This document shows positions 44,048 to 52,167 of a stretch of 64,000 bases of DNA, piece after piece. This DNA is from an uncultured Clostridia bacterium (lineage in GTDB: Bacteria; Bacillota; Clostridia; Oscillospirales; Acutalibacteraceae), in assembly GCA_947630285.1 (NCBI GenBank), contig CANRHD010000001.1:124001-188000 (forward strand), in the 5' to 3' direction. Every line of letters begins with the position of its first letter. The stretch's first letter is position 1. Under the pieces are notes generated by a model. It was not told the DNA's origin, did no database searches, and worked only from the letters and a program-made list of their open reading frames with translations. A program made the position numbers and the translations under genes.

Positions 44048-46273
44048 TCAGTTGTCCTCAACATTGACGCTCGTTTTAAAGTAGACGGTAATTACACTGC
44101 CTATTTCAACCTTATTCCCAGCCTCAACACTCTGTTTATAGGCGTTTACGCCCGATGAATTTGTTGTTCCGGAAAATCTGACATTAAGACCCTCTCTGTT
44201 GGCGGCGGAATTTGCCTGCGACATTGTCATGCCGTTGAAATCGGGTACCTCCACCGTCTGTTTGGCGGCTGTCTCGTCGGTGTAAAGCACGATTACTCCG
44301 CCCGTTCTTATCTGCGAGGACGCCGCAGGAGTTTGCGAAACTACCTCTTTGCCGCCTCCGATAACCTTAATTTTATAGTTGGAGGCAATCTGTTTTGCCT
44401 GCTCAACGGTTTTGCCCACAAGCTGAGGAGTTGTGGAGGAGATGTTCTTCATTTCCGAGTCCTCATACTGCGGCTCTACATTTAAGTAAGTAAGCACTTT
44501 TTCGAGTATTTCACCGGCTATGGGAGCGGCAACAACGCCGCCGCCGTGTGCGCCCTCCGGCTCGTCGATGGCAATCAAAATTGCAATCTCCGGGTTGTCG
44601 GCAGGCGCAAAGCCGGCAAACGAGGCTATGTAAAAGCCCTTGTGATTTAATTTTTCCGAAGTACCCGTTTTGCCTGCCACATGATAACCGGCGACATAGG
44701 CGTTTTTACCTGTGCCTATCGAAACGACCTTTTCCATCATTCCGGCTACCGTGGAAGCGGTTTTTTCGGAAATTACCTGACGCTTTACTACGGGATTTGT
44801 CTTTTTAACGACATTGCCGTCTGTGTCAAGAATACTGTCTACAATATAAGGCTGCATAAGCTTGCCGCCGTTTGCTATTGCCGAAACCGCCGTTATCATC
44901 TGAATAGGCGAAACCTGGAAGGTCTGGCCGAACGAGCTTGACGAAAGCTCCGAAATGCCCATTTTTTCAAGCGAATGGTATGTGACATCGGGCACGGGGA
45001 CGGATTCCGCCGGCAGGTCGATGTTTGTCTTTTCGGTAAAACCGAACGCCTCAAAATACTTATAGAATTTTTCCTTGCCGAGCCTCTGACCTATCGTAAT
45101 AAAAAACGGGTTGCACGAGTTCATAAGTCCCTCAGTGAGCGTTTCCGTACCGTGTCCGCCGAGCTTCCAGCAATTTTGGGTTCTGTCGGCAACCCTGATA
45201 CTGCCCGTACAGGTGTATTTTGTATTGAGATCGACTACTCCCTCTTCAAGCGCCGCAGAAACAACAACCGTTTTAAAAACGGAGCCGGGCTCGTAGGTAT
45301 CGCTTATGGTTCTGTTTCTCCACTGAGCGAAGAGGGCGTTTTGCTTTTCCTTTTTCTTTTCCTCTTCGTTTTCGATTTTTTCCAAGTCCTCAAGCACGCT
45401 TTCGCTGAAAACGGTATTTGGCGAATTGAGGTCGAAATCGGGCTTTGAGGTCATACCGAGTATTGCGCCCGTATCAACATCCATTACAATGCCGTAGGCG
45501 TATTTTGCGCCTGTGTCGGTAATGGCCTGATTAAGGCTTTGTTCGAGGTAATACTGCACTACCTCGTTTATTGTAAGCACAAGATTTGAGCCCTCCTGAG
45601 CGGCGAACATTGTCTCATACTCGCTCGCCATTTTGCTTTGACGGGCATTTTTTGCGGCAATAATTCTGCCGGAAATTCCGGTGAGCTCGGAATTGTACTT
45701 TTTCTCTATTCCCGCCGTTCCCTCATCGTCGGAATTTACAAAACCGATAATGGTAGAGGCGAAATTTGAATACGGATAATATCTTTTTGTATCGGGGTCT
45801 ATGCCTATAATCTCGTTAATTTTGCTTTTTTTATTCTTTTTTGTTTCCTGCTTTATATAGTCCTGAATTTTGTTTTTCTGTTCTTCCTCAACCTCGCCTG
45901 CGATTTTAACATAGTTTGAATCTCGGTTAGCCTTTTGTGTCAGCGTTTCCTCATCGATTTTAAGCGTTTCGGAAAGCATGGAAACGATTTGCTTGCGCTG
46001 TTCGTCGCTTTCTATTTTGGAGGGGACGATGTAAACGAGCCACGCAGACGCACTTTTTGCGATAACATTCATATTTGCGTCGTATATGGTTCCCCTGCCG
46101 GCGGATACCTTTGTATCGAGAAGCTGATTTTTTTCAGCCTTGAGCTTATATTCCTCACCGTCTATAATTGCAACCCTGACAAGGCTCCCTATACAAACTG
46201 CAAAAGCCAGGAAAATAATCCAAAGCGCAACTGTCGCCCGAACAGACAGCTGCTTTAACGATCTTGAATTCAT
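44048..46273 (-). CDS. spoVD: Class B penicillin-binding protein with PASTA domains (SpoVD/PBP2X-type)
   Basis: 741-residue membrane-anchored transpeptidase. An N-terminal helix (about 15-37), a dimerisation domain, the transpeptidase domain with STxK as EPGSVFKTVV (about residue 325), SCN as MNSCNPFF (about 380) and KTG as HVAGKTGTSEK (about 530) are present, then two PASTA domains (about 600-735). PASTA domains bind lipid II or muropeptides. In clostridial dcw clusters this slot is SpoVD or the septal PBP. The start MNSRSLKQL at 46273 follows GGGGGCG; a longer frame from 46315 overlaps the hairpin at 46327-46366. Confidence 0.92.
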   Translation of the reverse strand: MNSRSLKQLSVRATVALWIIFLAFAVCIGSLVRVAIIDGEEYKLKAEKNQLLDTKVSAGRGTIYDANMNVIAKSASAWLVYIVPSKIESDEQRKQIVSMLSETLKIDEETLTQKANRDSNYVKIAGEVEEEQKNKIQDYIKQETKKNKKSKINEIIGIDPDTKRYYPYSNFASTIIGFVNSDDEGTAGIEKKYNSELTGISGRIIAAKNARQSKMASEYETMFAAQEGSNLVLTINEVVQYYLEQSLNQAITDTGAKYAYGIVMDVDTGAILGMTSKPDFDLNSPNTVFSESVLEDLEKIENEEEKKKEKQNALFAQWRNRTISDTYEPGSVFKTVVVSAALEEGVVDLNTKYTCTGSIRVADRTQNCWKLGGHGTETLTEGLMNSCNPFFITIGQRLGKEKFYKYFEAFGFTEKTNIDLPAESVPVPDVTYHSLEKMGISELSSSSFGQTFQVSPIQMITAVSAIANGGKLMQPYIVDSILDTDGNVVKKTNPVVKRQVISEKTASTVAGMMEKVVSIGTGKNAYVAGYHVAGKTGTSEKLNHKGFYIASFAGFAPADNPEIAILIAIDEPEGAHGGGVVAAPIAGEILEKVLTYLNVEPQYEDSEMKNISSTTPQLVGKTVEQAKQIASNYKIKVIGGGKEVVSQTPAASSQIRTGGVIVLYTDETAAKQTVEVPDFNGMTMSQANSAANREGLNVRFSGTTNSSGVNAYKQSVEAGNKVEIGSVITVYFKTSVNVEDN

Positions 46274-46326
46274 ATTCACGCCCCCGATTACAATATAAAA
46301 TATGGGTTTTTCCATATTTTCAGATA

Positions 46327-46366
46327 CAACAACGAGAGTTAAGCCGTTTAACTTAACCCTCGTTGT
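46327..46366 (-). terminator. Hairpin between ftsL and spoVD (possible attenuator)
   Basis: ACAACGAGAGTTAAG (46327-46341) and CTTAACCCTCGTTGT (46352-46366) form a long stem with one mismatch. The T-rich tail is on the + side; on the transcribed minus side the tail is weak, so it may be an mRNA processing or partial stop site inside the dcw operon. Confidence 0.5.
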
Positions 46367-46378
46367 AATTTTATTTGG

Positions 46379-46948
46379 TTATTTGCTCATATATTCCATA
46401 AACCTTGAGATAAACGAAGCTTTGTTTTGGGTTTGTTTTTTAACCTTTTTCTCCCCCGAAACCGTAGCCTTGTCCTCTCCCGAAAGATCTATGTATTCTA
46501 TCTGGTAGTTCTCCATTTTTACCATTCCGAGATTGTTCTGTGCATATTCTTCGACATTTTTAAGAGAAATGAGTGAGTCGAGCTTCATACTCAGTCTTAC
46601 ATTTTCGCTCTGTGCAACCGAAAGCTCGTTCTTTTTGCTCTGTATCTGCCTGTCGAGCTCGTCCACTTTCATTCTGCCGTACAGCAAAGCCGACATCATA
46701 ACGAGCAGTACAAGCGATATTGCAATGATTTTCGCCGTGTGCAAATTAGCCCTTTTCATATCGGACTTTGTCTGCGCATAAGACTTCTTCGGCCGTTTTA
46801 CAAGCTTCATATTCGGCTTACTGCCGGAGGGTCTGCTCTTTGGCGCTGTATCTAATTTGCGTGCGGCGTTTCTCTCATATGAAGACTGTCTCGGCTCAAA
46901 ATCCGAAAAGTCAAAGTTGTCATATTTATTGTTTCTTCCGCTTGCCAT
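46379..46948 (-). CDS. ftsL: FtsL-like division protein
   Basis: 189 residues. A basic cytoplasmic tail (1-72), one membrane helix (about 75-95) and an extracytoplasmic coiled coil (about 96-135; VDELDRQIQSKKNELSVAQSENVRL) ending in EYAQNNLGMVKMENYQIEYIDL, which is the FtsL/DivIC end motif, are visible. It joins FtsQ and the septal PBP. Sequence is weakly conserved, but the position between rsmH and the PBP is canonical. Confidence 0.88.
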   Translation of the reverse strand: MASGRNNKYDNFDFSDFEPRQSSYERNAARKLDTAPKSRPSGSKPNMKLVKRPKKSYAQTKSDMKRANLHTAKIIAISLVLLVMMSALLYGRMKVDELDRQIQSKKNELSVAQSENVRLSMKLDSLISLKNVEEYAQNNLGMVKMENYQIEYIDLSGEDKATVSGEKKVKKQTQNKASFISRFMEYMSK

Positions 46949-46966
46949 ATCAAATTCCTCTCTTCT

Positions 46967-47887
46967 TTACTCGTCTTTAAGCTTTTCTACGGCTCTCAGC
47001 CTTGCGCTGTGCGCCCTGGGGTTGCTTTTAAGCTCCTCTTCGCTCGGTGCAAGACCTTTTATTATGACCTTTCCCCTCGGGGTTTTCCCACACACGCAAA
47101 CCGGAAAATCTTTGGGACAGGTACAGCCCTGCGCAAACGAATTAAACCTTTGCTTGACCATTCTGTCCTCTAACGAATGGAAAGTTATTACCGAAAGTCT
47201 GCCGCCTTTTTTTAAGCAGTCAAACATATCGTCAAGCCCCGTATTAAGCTGTTCAAGCTCTGCGTTTACCTCAATTCTCAAGGCCTGGAACGTACGCCTT
47301 GCCGGGTGCGAGTCCCTCATAGCTTTTTGCGGCATTGACGATTTTATTATATCTATAAGTTCAAATGTTGTATTTATTTCCTTTTTCTCTCTGGCGGTTA
47401 CGATATTGTTGGCTATACGGTTTGCATATCTTTCTTCCCCGTATTCCCTCAATACCCTTGTAAGCTCGCCCACCGAATAGCTGTTTACTATATCCTTTGC
47501 GCTCCTGCCCGTTTTGCTCATTCTCATATCGAGCTCGGCGTTCTTATGGAAGGAAAAACCTCTTGACGCCTCGTCAAGCTGGTAGGAGCTTACGCCGAGG
47601 TCAGCTATTATTCCGTCCGCCTTAGCTCCCGAAAGAATTTCCTTTATATTATTAAAGGTATTTTGTACTATTGTGACCTGAGGAAAAGAACCGAGTCTTT
47701 CGTTTAAAATCTCTATTGCGTCCGGGTCCCTGTCTATGGCGATAAGCCTGCCCGTTGTAAGCCTGTCGGCAATAGCCTTTGAATGTCCTGCGCCGCCTGC
47801 CGTGCAGTCAACATAAAGCCCGTCGGGTTTTATGTTCAGGGAATTGACAGTTTCGTAAAACAGGACGGGAATATGACTGAACTCCAT
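46967..47887 (-). CDS. rsmH: 16S rRNA m4C1402 methyltransferase RsmH (MraW)
   Basis: 306-residue SAM-dependent methyltransferase. HIPVLFYETVNSLNIKPDGLYVDCTAGGAGHS at the N-terminus holds the SAM loop. IADLGVSSYQLDEASRGFSF near residue 95 and FHSLEDRMVKQRF near residue 240 are diagnostic. Follows mraZ by 13 bp. Confidence 0.97.
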   Translation of the reverse strand: MEFSHIPVLFYETVNSLNIKPDGLYVDCTAGGAGHSKAIADRLTTGRLIAIDRDPDAIEILNERLGSFPQVTIVQNTFNNIKEILSGAKADGIIADLGVSSYQLDEASRGFSFHKNAELDMRMSKTGRSAKDIVNSYSVGELTRVLREYGEERYANRIANNIVTAREKKEINTTFELIDIIKSSMPQKAMRDSHPARRTFQALRIEVNAELEQLNTGLDDMFDCLKKGGRLSVITFHSLEDRMVKQRFNSFAQGCTCPKDFPVCVCGKTPRGKVIIKGLAPSEEELKSNPRAHSARLRAVEKLKDE

Positions 47888-47900
47888 ATTACTGCACCCG

Positions 47901-48311
47901 TTAATTTATAAGATTCGGGAATCTCTTGTGAGAGGCTCTCAACTGAGTCATATACTCTGCATACTTTTCGGCGTCCCATATTTCAATTCTTGTGCCGACG
48001 CCTGCTACGATGACATCTTTTTTAATGCCAGCGTCCTCGCAGAAAGAGGACCTGAGGGTTATTCTGCCCTGCTTGTCCGCCTCGCAGGTAACTACGCTCG
48101 AGAATACGAAACGCTGCCAATCGGGGTCGCCGCTGTCGGAAACCATTTTACTTTTCTTTTCCCACTCTTCCTCGCCGAAAATGGCAATACAGGATTGATT
48201 TTCGTCGTAATACACATAAAAGGTTGTGCCGAGTATCTGGCGAAACTTTGCAGGGATAAACAAACGCTTTTTGGAATCTACGGTATGTTTATAAGCATCC
48301 GTAAAAGTCAT
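47901..48311 (-). CDS. mraZ: Transcriptional regulator MraZ
   Basis: 136-residue protein of two SpoVT-AbrB-like halves (HTVDSKKRLFIPAKFR and EADKQGRITLRSSFCE). MraZ binds GTGGG-type repeats in front of its own operon and tunes dcw expression. The start MTFTDAYKHTVDSKKR at 48311 is preceded by GGGGAG; the ORF extends 10 codons further without support. First gene of the cluster. Confidence 0.95.
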   Translation of the reverse strand: MTFTDAYKHTVDSKKRLFIPAKFRQILGTTFYVYYDENQSCIAIFGEEEWEKKSKMVSDSGDPDWQRFVFSSVVTCEADKQGRITLRSSFCEDAGIKKDVIVAGVGTRIEIWDAEKYAEYMTQLRASHKRFPNLIN

Positions 48312-48422
48312 TGTTTGCTCTCCCCTTTCCTTTTGGTGCAATTTACCATTTTTTAGCGAAAACCGTGGGTTGACGCCCCTTTACTATGAATTTGCTATGG
48401 ATTTTCCCCCCACTACGCATTT

Positions 48423-48451
48423 ATTATAAACTATGAAATACAAAAAATCAA
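48423..48451 (-). promoter_or_regulatory. Predicted promoter of the mraZ/dcw operon
   Basis: Minus strand reads TTGATT, 17 nt, TATAAT. GTGGGGGGAAA lies just downstream (about 48403-48414) and resembles one MraZ box; a full set of regularly spaced boxes is not evident on this strand. Confidence 0.7.
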
Positions 48452-48592
48452 TAGCTTTTTTAAAGAAAATCAAGATTTTTTTACAAATTTTAGCGTGGGT
48501 GATTTTGGCGTTTTTAGAACCGAAAAATTACAAAAATTTTCGCTTTGTGGGGCGGAAAGGTTTGAAAGTGGAGTCCATTCCCAAAAAAGAGC

Positions 48593-48625
48593 AAAAAAAT
48601 AAAGCACGGCAAAAAGCCATGCTTT
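48593..48625 (-). terminator. Terminator of the pncB-ppa-capA operon
   Basis: AAAGCACGGC/GCCATGCTTT stem (48601-48625, one C-A mismatch) with a T-run on the minus strand (48593-48599). Confidence 0.75.
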
Positions 48626-48627
48626 AA

Positions 48628-48712
48628 ACTTTTATGAAAAGTATGCGTTACCTTAGTATATACACAAAGGAAAAAGATTTCAGGAAAACCCGGCGAGGGT
48701 TACCGTCAGTCT
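48628..48712 (-). repeat. Degraded remnant of the MITE-like element, copy 4
   Basis: Aligns with the left third of copy 2 (14944-15025): GAAAAGTATG, then CACAAAGGAAAAAGATT against CACAAAAGGAGTAAGATT, then CCCGGCGAGGGTTACC against CCCGGCGAGGGTTCCC. The rest of the element is missing. Like the other copies it directly abuts a terminator hairpin (48601-48625). Confidence 0.6.
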
Positions 48713-48776
48713 TAAAATCTTATGAATTTTTCCGAGCGGTACGCCCTTTTTCCATATACTGAATAATATTTTCGTT

Positions 48777-50003
48777 TTAATCCAAATACTTGCCGTCAAT
48801 TATTTTTGCCAATTCTCTTTTAAAGTAATTGACGCTCAAATCACTGCATTTAAGCCTTGAAGCCTGCCTTGACGCCAGACTGTCGGTGTATTGGCTGAGC
48901 TTGTATATTTTTACATCGTCCGAGCCTCTGACATAGTGAGTGACTATCGGTATGAGCTTAACATTGTCAATGGTCAGGCCGCCTGTAGACTTGTCCACGG
49001 TGACACGGTATTTTAACATACCGCCGAGGACACGGAGCGGCGTGTTTTGCTGTGAAATGAAATTCCCCAGGGAATATACCACAAGCGTCCTTGTGCCGTC
49101 CTCTTTACTGATAAATTCAATGGGTTCAAGCACATGGGGGTGATGCCCTATAATTACATCTGCGCCCCACCTTGCCATTTTTCTCGCCAAATCTCTCTGC
49201 CCCTGCGTAGGCTCGGTCTGGTACTCGTTGCCCCAATGGACATTTACAAGCACCATATCGCACTGTTTCTTTGCGGCCTCTATCTTGCTTTTGATAATAT
49301 CCTCCTCGGAGGTATATATTATCTCGAGCTCGCTGCCGGAGGGTAAAGACAGGCCGTTGGTATATTGCGTTGCGGAAACAAGCCCGATTTTAAGCCCGTT
49401 TTTCTCCACATATTCCACACGGTTTAAATCTTCCTTGTTTTTATATGCGCCGGTTCTTGTTATACCGTCTTTGCCGTCCCAATAGTCTATCGCCTCTTTA
49501 AGGCCCTTTTCGCCCTTGTCAAGCATATGGTTATTTGCCATGGTAACTACATCGAAGCCGATTTTTGCAATTTCGTCGCCGACCTCGTGCGGAGAATTAA
49601 ACAGAGGGTAGCCCGACGGCTCGTTTGACTTCGAGATAACGGTTTCCTGATTTATCGTGGCAATATCGGCGTTTTTCACATCGTCTGCTATATTCTCATA
49701 ACAGTAGGAAAAATCGTACCCGTTCGAGCCGGCCCTTTTTTGCGCCTGCTGATAAATTCCGTCGTGAATAAGGTTGTCCCCCACAGACAGAAAATCAATG
49801 CTTACGGAGGTTTGCTCGGTAGTAGTCGTCTTATCCTTCTTTTTTTCCTTTTTGTCTTTTGTATCGGCTTTTTCTTCGCTCACCTTGCCGACCGTGGGAA
49901 CGGCCTGCTTGCCGTCATGGGTTAAAACGGCCGCAACTGCGCCGAAGACAAGGACAATAATAAGTATTGCGGCAAAGAACGCCTTTGCATAACGGTTTTT
50001 CAT
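48777..50003 (-). CDS. CapA-family (PGA_cap) metallophosphatase-like envelope protein
   Basis: 408 residues. An N-terminal membrane anchor (about 6-28), a charged Lys/Thr/Glu linker (35-68) and an extracytoplasmic PGA_cap domain are present, with FLSVGDNLIHDGIYQQA, NQETVIS, ANNHMLDKGEKGL, NVHWGNEYQ and ADVIIGHHPHVLEPIEF, the metal-site motifs of the family. CapA-type proteins take part in poly-gamma-glutamate synthesis or export, but no capBC genes are here and many family members have unknown substrates. Third gene after pncB and ppa (26-bp gap). Confidence 0.85.
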   Translation of the reverse strand: MKNRYAKAFFAAILIIVLVFGAVAAVLTHDGKQAVPTVGKVSEEKADTKDKKEKKKDKTTTTEQTSVSIDFLSVGDNLIHDGIYQQAQKRAGSNGYDFSYCYENIADDVKNADIATINQETVISKSNEPSGYPLFNSPHEVGDEIAKIGFDVVTMANNHMLDKGEKGLKEAIDYWDGKDGITRTGAYKNKEDLNRVEYVEKNGLKIGLVSATQYTNGLSLPSGSELEIIYTSEEDIIKSKIEAAKKQCDMVLVNVHWGNEYQTEPTQGQRDLARKMARWGADVIIGHHPHVLEPIEFISKEDGTRTLVVYSLGNFISQQNTPLRVLGGMLKYRVTVDKSTGGLTIDNVKLIPIVTHYVRGSDDVKIYKLSQYTDSLASRQASRLKCSDLSVNYFKRELAKIIDGKYLD

Positions 50004-50029
50004 TTTATCATTCCCCCACAGGCCTTATT

Positions 50030-50557
50030 TCAGCAGAATTTTTCCTTATATCTCTCAATGGCCTCTTCGATTACATCTATTGCAGGCAGAACGCCCTTGA
50101 CGGTATCTATGGCGGTAGGCTTATTTTCAAGCGTTTTATAGACCTTGAAGAAGTGCTGCATTTCATTGAAGATATGCGCCGGAAGCTGTGAAATATCCTT
50201 ATATCCGTTATATGTAGGGTCGTCAAAGGGAATAGCTATAATTTTATCGTCGGGAGAGCCGGAGTCAATCATGGTTATGACGCCTATGGGATAGCACCTT
50301 ACAAGCGCCATCGGCTCAATTTTTTCAGAGCAGAGAACAAGCACATCAAGCGGATCGTTGTCCTCGGCATAGGTTCTCGGAATAAGGCCGTAATTCGCCG
50401 GATAATGCGTAGATGTATACAGCACCCTGTCGAGCCTGAGAAGCCCCGTTTCCTTGTCAAGCTCATATTTCATCTTGCTTCCCTTGCTGATTTCAATAAC
50501 GGCGTCAAAGCGCTCTCTTGAAATTCTTTCGGGGTTCAAATCGTGCCAAATGTTCAT
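50030..50557 (-). CDS. ppa: Family I inorganic pyrophosphatase
   Basis: 175-residue soluble Mg2+-dependent pyrophosphatase. GSKMKYELDKETGLLRLDRVLYTSTHYPANYGLIPRT covers the active-site start. EDNDPLDVLVL is the DxDPxD metal signature near residues 65-75, and D-K around DSGSPDDKIIAIP complete it. Overlaps pncB by 4 bp: the nicotinate phosphoribosyltransferase releases pyrophosphate, which this enzyme removes. Confidence 0.95.
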   Translation of the reverse strand: MNIWHDLNPERISRERFDAVIEISKGSKMKYELDKETGLLRLDRVLYTSTHYPANYGLIPRTYAEDNDPLDVLVLCSEKIEPMALVRCYPIGVITMIDSGSPDDKIIAIPFDDPTYNGYKDISQLPAHIFNEMQHFFKVYKTLENKPTAIDTVKGVLPAIDVIEEAIERYKEKFC

Positions 50558-52017
50558 TTTATCATAATCGCTCCTTTATGCTCTTCTATAAGCTTATTTC
50601 TTATTCTCCAAAGCTCTTTTGAAAGGTCAACATAGTATTTATGGGGATTTTCAAAGCGTTTTACCTCGTCCCAAAGGGTGTCTATCTGCTCGCTGCAATA
50701 CTCCCTTATCTGCTCAAGCCCCGGCTCGTCATAGACACATTCGCCGTTATCAAAAATTTTGACAAGCAGAGGACGGGCAACGAAGTTCTCAACCTCCTTG
50801 CGCTTCCAGGTGTAATCCGGGTCGAAAAGCACATAAGGTCTTGAATCGTCAATGCTTTCGCCCTCAAGGGTCAAAACATCTGCAATAGCCTTGCCCGAAT
50901 CCATATCAAACAGCCTGTAAAGCATTTTTGACGAAGGTATGGTAATTTTACTTACATTTTCGGAAAGGTTGATTTTAGGTATGATTTCGCCGTCCCTCTC
51001 AACTGCGCAGAGCTTGTAAACTCCGCCGAAAATGGGAGAGGAAGCAGAGGTTATGAGCCTCTCGCCGACAATAAAGCAATCCACCCTTGCGCCCTGCGAA
51101 ACCATATCGCTTATGAGGAACTCGTCAAGCGAATTTGAAGCCATAATATCGCAGTCGGGAAAACCTGCCTCGTCGAGCATTCTCCTCGCCTTTTTTGAAA
51201 GGTAGGTAATATCGCCGGAGTCAATTCTTATTGAATTGGGGCGCTTGCCCATGGGTACCAAAACATCGTTAAAAGCCCTTATCGCATTGGGTATGCCCGA
51301 GCGGATAGTATCGTAGGTATCTACCACAACCGTACAGTCGTCGGGATACCTTTTTGCATACTCGCAGAAAGCCTCGTACTCGGAGTCGAACATCTGCACC
51401 CAACTGTGAATCATCGTGCTGACGCCGGAAATGCCGAACTCCTTTTCGGGGATTATTCCCGAAGTGACCGAACAGCCTCCGATATGCGCCGCCCTTGCGC
51501 CGAATACCGCCTGCGACGAGCCCTGCGCCCGTCTGGTGCCGTATTCCGCAACCACCGTGCCGTGCGAAGCCCGTACAAGGCGGTTTGCCTTGGTAGCAAT
51601 AAGGCTCTGCTGATTTATAAACATTAAAAGCGCCGTCTCTATAAGCTGTGCCTGAACAAACGGCCCCCTGACCTTAATTACAGGTTCGTTCGGAAATATG
51701 GGAGTTCCCTCCGGAACAGCCCACACATCGCAGGAAAACTTGAAATTTTTAAGGTATTCGAGGAATTCTTCGCTTACGCCTTTTCCCCTTAAAAATTCGA
51801 GGTCGTCACTGCCGAATTTAATATTTTTAAGATAATCTATAACCTGGGAAAGCCCTGCCATAATGGCAAATCCGCCCTTGTCGGGCGCCTTGCGGAAAAA
51901 CAAATCAAAATACGCAACGGTATCCTTTTTATCGCTGTTAAAGTATCCGTCCGCCGCCGCAATTTCATAAAATTCAGTTATCATGGGAGAGCGTGTCATA
52001 TTGCTTACACAGTCCAT
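50554..52017 (-). CDS. pncB: Nicotinate phosphoribosyltransferase PncB
   Basis: 487-residue NAD-salvage enzyme that turns nicotinate and PRPP into nicotinate mononucleotide with ATP. EFGTRRAQGSSQA-type loop is seen as EYGTRRAQGSSQAVFGARAAHIGG (about 164-187), IHSWVQMFDSEYEAF (about 213-227) and IRIDSGDITYLSKKARRML (about 262-280). Length fits the Gram-positive form. AGAGGT precedes the ATG. With nadA elsewhere in the window both de novo and salvage NAD routes are represented. Confidence 0.95.
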   Translation of the reverse strand: MDCVSNMTRSPMITEFYEIAAADGYFNSDKKDTVAYFDLFFRKAPDKGGFAIMAGLSQVIDYLKNIKFGSDDLEFLRGKGVSEEFLEYLKNFKFSCDVWAVPEGTPIFPNEPVIKVRGPFVQAQLIETALLMFINQQSLIATKANRLVRASHGTVVAEYGTRRAQGSSQAVFGARAAHIGGCSVTSGIIPEKEFGISGVSTMIHSWVQMFDSEYEAFCEYAKRYPDDCTVVVDTYDTIRSGIPNAIRAFNDVLVPMGKRPNSIRIDSGDITYLSKKARRMLDEAGFPDCDIMASNSLDEFLISDMVSQGARVDCFIVGERLITSASSPIFGGVYKLCAVERDGEIIPKINLSENVSKITIPSSKMLYRLFDMDSGKAIADVLTLEGESIDDSRPYVLFDPDYTWKRKEVENFVARPLLVKIFDNGECVYDEPGLEQIREYCSEQIDTLWDEVKRFENPHKYYVDLSKELWRIRNKLIEEHKGAIMIK

Positions 52018-52039
52018 ACTGTCACCTCTTTTAAATTTT

Positions 52040-52068
52040 ATTGTATCATAATATTTTCAATATGGCAA
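52040..52068 (-). promoter_or_regulatory. Predicted promoter of the pncB operon
   Basis: Minus strand reads TTGCCA, 17 nt, TACAAT with extended -10 TG. Confidence 0.65.
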
Positions 52069-52075
52069 ACTATTA

Positions 52076-52104
52076 TTGCGTAAGATTAAGAATTGTTTTA
52101 TAAT
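52076..52104 (+). promoter_or_regulatory. Predicted promoter of the 503-residue membrane protein
   Basis: TTGCGT, 17 nt, TATAAT, back to back with the pncB promoter. Confidence 0.65.
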
Positions 52105-52167
52105 GTAAAGAGCAAACAGGAATTTTAAAAATTCAGGAAAGGTAAAGTCTTTCAGACAAATAAAATA

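Larger units (their letters stand above)
48312..48776. other. Intergenic region between mraZ and capA-like genes
   Basis: 465 bp. It contains the dcw promoter and its leader of about 105 nt, the capA terminator (48593-48625) and a degraded copy of the palindromic element (48628-48712). Several GTGGG-type words occur on the + strand (near 48365, 48495, 48546 and 48571). No gene is seen. Confidence 0.7.

Noticed and set aside
48360..48600. Series of GTGGG words on the + strand as MraZ boxes
   Set aside because: Spacing is irregular and strand is opposite to mraZ transcription; only GTGGGG near 48410 on the minus strand is in a fitting place.
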